DNA of 21,792 bases from Nemertoderma westbladi. Its lineage: Eukaryota; Xenacoelomorpha; Nemertodermatida; Nemertodermatidae. This document shows, piece by piece, positions 17,021-21,792 of this stretch (its first letter is position 1; every line of letters starts with the position of its first letter). A program made the position numbers and the translations under genes. The notes beneath the pieces were generated by a model that saw nothing but the letters and a program-made list of their open reading frames with translations, was not told where the DNA came from and made no database searches. The stretch spans positions 1 through 21,792 of the forward strand of contig JAUCBJ010002617.1 of assembly GCA_032718475.1 (NCBI GenBank), in the 5' to 3' direction.

Positions 17021-19612
17021 AACATTAATCAAGGAGACAAACATTAATGAGGAACGCAAACATTAATCAGGGTCACAAACATTAATGAGGGACGCAAACA
17101 TTAATCAGGGACAAAAATATTAATCAGGGACACAAACATAAATGAGGAACGTAAACATTTTTCAGGGACACAAAACTTTAATCAGGGACACAAACATTAA
17201 TCAGGGATACAAACATTAATCAGGGACACAAACATTAATGAGGAACACAAACATTAATCAGGGACACAAATATTAATGAGGAACACAAACATTAATCAGG
17301 GACACAAACATAAATGAGGAACGCAAACATTTTTCAGGGACACAAAACTTTAATCAGGGACACAAACATTAATCAGGGATACAAACATTAATCAGGGACA
17401 CAAACATTAATGAGGAACACAAACATTAATCAGGGACACAAACATTAATCAGGGACACAAACATTAATGAGGAACATAAACATTAATCAGGGACACAAAC
17501 ATTAATCAGGGATACAAACATTAATGAGGAACACAATCATTATTCAGGGACACAAACATTAATCAGGGACACAAACACTAATCAGGGTCACAAACATTAA
17601 TCATGGACACAAATATTAATCAGGGAGACAAACATTAATGAGGGATACAAACATTAATGAGGGACCCAAGCATTAATGAGGGACACAAAGATTAATCAGG
17701 GACACAAACATTAATGAGGAATACAAACATTAATCAGGGACACAAACATTAATCAGGGACACAAACATTAATGAGGAATACAAACATTAATGAGGAACAC
17801 AAACATTAAGCAGGGACACAAATATTAATGAGGAACACAAACATTTTTCAGGGATACAAACATTAATCAGGGACACAAACATTAATGAGGAACACAAACA
17901 TTAATCAGGGACACAAACATTAATCAGGGACACAAACATTAATGAGGAACATAAACATTAATCAGGGACACAAACATTAATCAGGGACACAAACATTAAT
18001 GAGGAACACAAACATTATTCAGGGACACAAACATTAATCAGAGACACAAAGATTAACCAGGGACACAAAACTTTAATCAGGGACACAAACATTAATCAGG
18101 GATACAAACATTAATCAGGGACACAAACATTAATGAGGAACACAAACATTAATCAGGGACACAAACATTAATCAGGGACACAAACATTAATCAGGGACAC
18201 CAACATTAATCAGGGACACAAACATTAATCAGAGACACAAAGATTAACCAGGGACACAAACATTAATCAGGGACACAAATATTAATCAGGGAGACAAACA
18301 TTAATGAGGGATACAAACATTAATGAGGGACCCAAACATTAATGAGGGACACAAAGATTAATCAGGGACACAAACATTAATGAGGAATACAAACATTAAT
18401 CAGGGACACAAACATTAATCAGGGACACAAACATTAATGAGGAATACAAACATTAATGAGGAACACAAACATTAATCAGGGACACAAATATTAATGAGGA
18501 ACACAAACATATTTCAGGGACACAAAACTTTAATCAGGGACACAAACATTAATCAGGGACACAAACATTAATCAGGGACAAAAACATTAATCAGGGTCAC
18601 AAATATTAATCAGGGACACAAACATTAATGAGGAACGCAAACATTAGTCAGGGACACAAACATTAATGAGGAACGCAAACATTAATCAGGGACACAAACA
18701 TTAACGAGGAACGCAAACATTAATCAGGGACACAAACATTAATGAGGAACGCAAACATTAATCAGGGACACAAACATTAATGAGGGACGCAAACATTAAT
18801 GAGGGACCCAAACATTAATCCGGGACATAAACATTAATGAAGGTCGCAAACATTAATCAGGGTCACAAACACTAATGAGGGACGCAAACATTAATCAGGG
18901 AAACAAACATTAATGCGGGACAAACATCAGGGACACAAACATTAATCAGGGTCACAAATATTAATCAGGGACGCAAACATTAATGAGGAACGCAAACATT
19001 AATCAGGGACACAAACACAAACGCAAACATTAATCAGGGACACAAACATTAATGAGGAACGCAAACCTTAATCAGGGACATAAACAGGGTCACAAATATT
19101 AATCAGGGACACAAATATTAATCAGGTACACCAATATTAATAAGGGACACAAACATTAATCAGGGTCACAAATATTAATCAGGGACGCAAACATTAATTA
19201 GGAACGCAAACATTAATCAGGGACACAAACACAAACGCAAACATTAATCAGGGACACAAACATTAATGAGGAACGCAAACATTAATCAGGGACACAAACA
19301 CAGACGCAAACATTAATCAGGGACACAAACATTAATGAGGAACGCAAACCTTAATCAGGGACACAAACATTATCAGGGACACAAACACAAACGCAAACAT
19401 TAATCAGGGACACAAACATTAATGAGGAACGCAAACCTTAATCAGGGACACAAACAGGGTCACAAACATTAATCAGGGGCACAAATATTATTCAGGGACA
19501 CAAATAGTAATCAGGGACACAAACATTAATCAGGGACGCAAACATTAATCAGGGACGCAAACATTAATCAAGGACACAAACATTAATCAGGGTGACAAAT
19601 TTTTATCAGGGT
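17021..19612 (+). repeat. Satellite G: about 136 monomers of 19 bp
   Basis: The unit is ACATTAATCAGGGACACAA, with frequent variants TGAGGAAC, TGAGGGAC, GGGTCAC and GACGC. Longer periods are visible: about 172 bp (9 monomers; ACATAAATGAGG at 17136 and 17308) and about 666 bp (35 monomers; see next entry). From about 18900 the right third becomes irregular, with truncated CACAAACACAAACGCAAAC and AAACAGGGTCAC units. It ends within about 130 bases of gypsy sequence. Confidence 0.97.
17603..18516 (+). repeat. Large duplication inside satellite G (666-bp offset)
   Basis: Blocks of about 245 bases at 17603-17850 and 18269-18516 share the same order of rare variants (GGGAGAC, GGGATAC, GGGACCCAA, CACAAAGATTAATC, GAGGAATAC) with only a few differences. 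The offset is 666 bases, or 35 monomers plus one base. Confidence 0.75.
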
Positions 19613-19747
19613 CAATTCTGCTGAGGTTTATATGAATAGGTCTACCAGTTCAGGTCCATCTACAAGTGCACCTAGTGTTCAGGCTCCTGTCGGAACTAGT
19701 AAATTGATTATATCTGGTTCTATATTAGTGGACCCGTAAGCCAAAAA
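19613..19747 (+). other. Junction between satellite G and gypsy pol
   Basis: Ser/Thr/Pro-coding low-complexity sequence (MNRSTSSGPSTSAPS from 19633) that could be the tail of a gag or protease spacer. I cannot assign it firmly. Confidence 0.3.
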
Positions 19748-20156
19748 TTTTCCGGTGTTTTTAATCACTCTTCAACTAATAACTCTTTTCGGAAATTTAC
19801 AATAGTTAAAGATGGTGAAGGTCCGCCATTACTTTGTTTGCAACAATGTATTGAATTTGGACTCATTAGTTTAAATCCTGAAACAGTGCACGTCGTTCAA
19901 ATTGACAATACGCGTCATCCTAGCGCTGCTAATATTATCCAACTGTTGATCCAAGAGTATGGTGAGTTATTTTCAAGGGAATTAGGAAAAATAGAAGGCT
20001 TTAAAGCGCATATTTAGATCAAACCTGGAGCTGTCCCAATATATAGGAAACCTAGACAATAGACATGTACCCCTTGTTTTACATGCTAAAGTCAGAGAAT
20101 GCTTGGATGAAATGGTGAATCGTGGAACATTAAAACCTTTCGCTTCATCGGAGTAG
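19748..20156 (+). pseudogene. Gypsy protease-RT spacer and RT N-terminus
   Basis: The frame from 19748 carries KDGEGPPLLCLQQCIEFGLI, then QEYGELFSRELGKIEGFKAH and a TAG at 20015-20017. KPGAVPIYRKPR continues after the stop. A frameshift near 20060 leads to VPLVLHAKVRECLDEMVNRG, then TLKPFASSE with a TAG at 20154-20156. The block matches the stretch before the RT palm in gypsy elements (ikpgavPiyrkpRpvP...). Stops and a shift in 400 bases mark it as dead. Confidence 0.8.
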
Positions 20157-20800
20157 GCTTCACCAATGGTCACTGTAGCAAAACCTGATGGTGACGTGAG
20201 ATTGTGTGCTGATGATACTGGTACAGATGCAAAACTATTAGACACTGAAGCATATCCTTTATCTTTGATAGAGGACATTTTCGCTAAACTGTCTAACAAG
20301 AAATTTTTTACGAAATTGGACATGAGAACATGTTATGAGCAATTCGAATTAGAAGAAGACTCAAAAGTTATGTTGACGGTTAATACCATCCAATGCAGTA
20401 TCAGAGATTACCGTATGGAATTTCTTCAGTTCCAGGTATTGTATAACGGGAAATGGAACAAATTTTGAAGGATATTGCCCATGTTTTTGTATTATTGGAT
20501 GACATATTATTAGCATCAGAAAATTTGGATGATCATTTTAAGTTAATCCGACAGGTGGTTGGTCATCTTCAATCAGCTGGCATTAGACTTCGAGAGGATA
20601 AGTGCTCATTTGCTACGAACACAGTGAAATACTTAGGTTTTATTATTTCAGATAAAGGGAGGTCGACCTACAGTGAAAGTGTACGCACTATTGTGTATAT
20701 GCCGGCACTAACAAATGTTTCTGGTTTGCAGAGTTTTCTAGGCATGGTTAAATTTTATTCCGAATTTGTTAGGAATTTGTCTGCAATTGCTCAGCTATAG
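20157..20800 (+). pseudogene. Gypsy reverse transcriptase core
   Basis: After the TAG the sequence reads ASPMVTVAKPDGDVRLCADD, then YPLSLIEDIFAKLSNKKFFT, KLDMRTCYEQFELEEDSKVM and LTVNT. A frameshift between about 20400 and 20452 follows. MEQILKDIAHVFVLLDDILL then carries the catalytic LLDD (D codons at 20498-20503; the family usually has Y/F-L/V-DD). Next come AGIRLREDKCSF, VKYLGFIIS and LQSFLGMVKFYSEFVRNLS, the RT thumb and the lead-in to RNase H. The frame closes at a TAG at 20798-20800. The normal role is copying element RNA; here it is broken. Confidence 0.9.
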
Positions 20801-20850
20801 TTTGCTTAAAAAAGGGGCAAAATGGTAATGGGATAGAGAACAGGAGGAGT

Positions 20851-21425
20851 CATTTGCAGGAAATAAAGGACGTATTGTTGTCTGCTCCTACATTAACTCA
20901 CTATGATCCAGATAAGCCATTGATATTGTCATGTGATGCATCTCAAAAAGGATTGGGCGCCGTTTTATCGCATCAGTTTAATGGGATGGAATATCCAGTG
21001 GCATTTGCTTCACAAACCCTAATACAAGCTGAAAAGAATTACTCAAATATCGACCGTGATAAGCACTGGCAATTATGTTTGGAATTGGGAAATTTCAGTC
21101 CTATTTATTGGGTCGTAAATTTCTACTGATCACTGATCACAAGTCATTAGTATCTATTTTTGGTTGTAAGAAAGGTTTGCCAGAATTAGTTTCATGAGGT
21201 CTGCATCGATATTCGATACGATTGTCTGTTTTCAATTTCTCCCTAGAGTATCGCAAAAGTGAACTCCATTGTAATGGTGATGCGCTAAGTAGAGCGCCAG
21301 TTAAAACAGAAACGTCGGATTGGGAGAGAATAAATACTGTAACTGATGGTGTTGGTCCTGTAAATTTAGAAGAGGTTAGAAAGGAAACCAAGCGTGATGA
21401 GGTACTACTGTATCTGTTGTAATAA
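20851..21425 (+). pseudogene. Gypsy RNase H and connection domain
   Basis: QEIKDVLLSAPTLTHYDP leads to LILSCDASQKGLGAVLSHQ (first catalytic Asp near 20935), then YPVAFASQTLIQAEKNYS and a damaged DRD segment near 21055. A frameshift follows. The domain resumes with LITDHKSLVSIFG near 21130-21165, a TGA near 21195, then FSLEYRKSELHCNGDALSRA, the standard end of RNase H before the linker. A stop at 21420-21422 closes the frame before the integrase. Confidence 0.9.
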
Positions 21426-21427
21426 AG

Positions 21428-21792
21428 TTGTTACAGGAAAGAGTAGAGAAGTGGTTGATTGAAAAACTAAAGCGATTCTGGATCAAGAGACTATCATTCT
21501 CAATAGAGGATGGTATTTTACCCATGAGGGGGCGAATAGTTATTCCAACATCACTTCGACAAAGATATTTAGATGAATTACATGCTACACACCAAGGTTC
21601 GACGAGAATGAAGTCCCTATAGCTAGGTTACATGTGTGGTAGCCTAAAATGGATAGTCAAATAGAGGATGTATCCAATTATTGTGAAACTTGTCAGAGAA
21701 ACATGACTTCGAGCCCTCAAGTTTTCGAGGAATGGCCTGTTACTGATAATGGATGAGAGAGATTACATGTAGATTATTTTTATTCCAAATGG
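21428..21792 (+). pseudogene. Gypsy integrase N-terminus (H2C2 zinc motif), partial
   Basis: SIEDGILPMRGRIVIPTSLR is followed by LDELHATHQGSTRMKSL. After a stop the reading resumes in another frame with KMDSQIEDVSNYCETCQRNM, so the His-His and Cys-Cys pairs of the H2C2 zinc finger are both visible but lie in different frames. Near the edge LHVDYFYSKW marks the start of the catalytic core, with its first Asp. The window ends there. Stops at about 21620, 21637 and 21753 break it. Confidence 0.85.

Larger units (their letters stand above)
19740..21792 (+). mobile_element. Ty3/gypsy retrotransposon pol, decayed, running off the right edge
   Basis: In order on the + strand: the end of the protease-RT spacer, RT, RNase H, connection and the start of integrase, the standard gypsy order. 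No LTR or gag is visible, and the left side begins directly after satellite G. I see eight or more stops or frameshifts between 20015 and 21755, so this copy cannot make a functional Pol. Confidence 0.9.

Overview
This is eukaryotic, almost certainly invertebrate metazoan, DNA. There are no bacterial-style operons, rRNA genes or host genes that I can recognise. Everything identifiable is transposable-element debris or tandem satellite DNA. The reverse transcriptases belong to families common in marine invertebrates (BEL/Pao and Ty3/gypsy LTR elements, an endonuclease-type non-LTR element, and a tRNA-derived SINE). The sequence alone does not fix the species.

Layout. 1-3292: a BEL/Pao-like LTR element on the + strand. 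A DUF1758-type aspartic peptidase ORF open at the left edge is followed by purine-rich DNA carrying three tandem-repeat blocks, then a polypurine tract and one LTR. No RT, RNase H or integrase lies in between. 3354-4512: a 60-bp satellite ('D', about 19 monomers). 4719 to about 7262: a 5'-truncated, decayed non-LTR element on the - strand (endonuclease C-terminal part, linker, RT, C-terminal region). 7271-11229: a 64-bp satellite ('E', about 62 monomers). 11230-12929: AT-rich DNA ending in a tRNA-derived SINE. 12930-13440: eight more E monomers. 13441-14191: a CpG-rich 12-bp minisatellite ('F'). 14192-17020: AT-rich DNA holding a gypsy RNase H remnant abutting a second fragment of the same non-LTR family, both on the - strand. 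17021-19612: a 19-bp satellite ('G', about 136 monomers). 19740-21792: a decayed gypsy pol on the + strand that runs off the right edge.

About 10 kb of 21.8 kb (roughly 46%) is tandem repeat from several families with no visible relation to one another. These are packed against dead retroelements, as expected of pericentromeric, subtelomeric or other heterochromatic DNA. No gene appears to work with another. The long ORFs over the satellites are by-products of repeat periods compatible with open frames.

The observations most worth a second look are: the internally gutted BEL element whose repeats, PPT flank and LTR are dense in short perfect hairpins; the in-phase interruption of satellite E; higher-order periods in D, E and G; and the CpG-decay gradient from core to edge of the 12-bp array.
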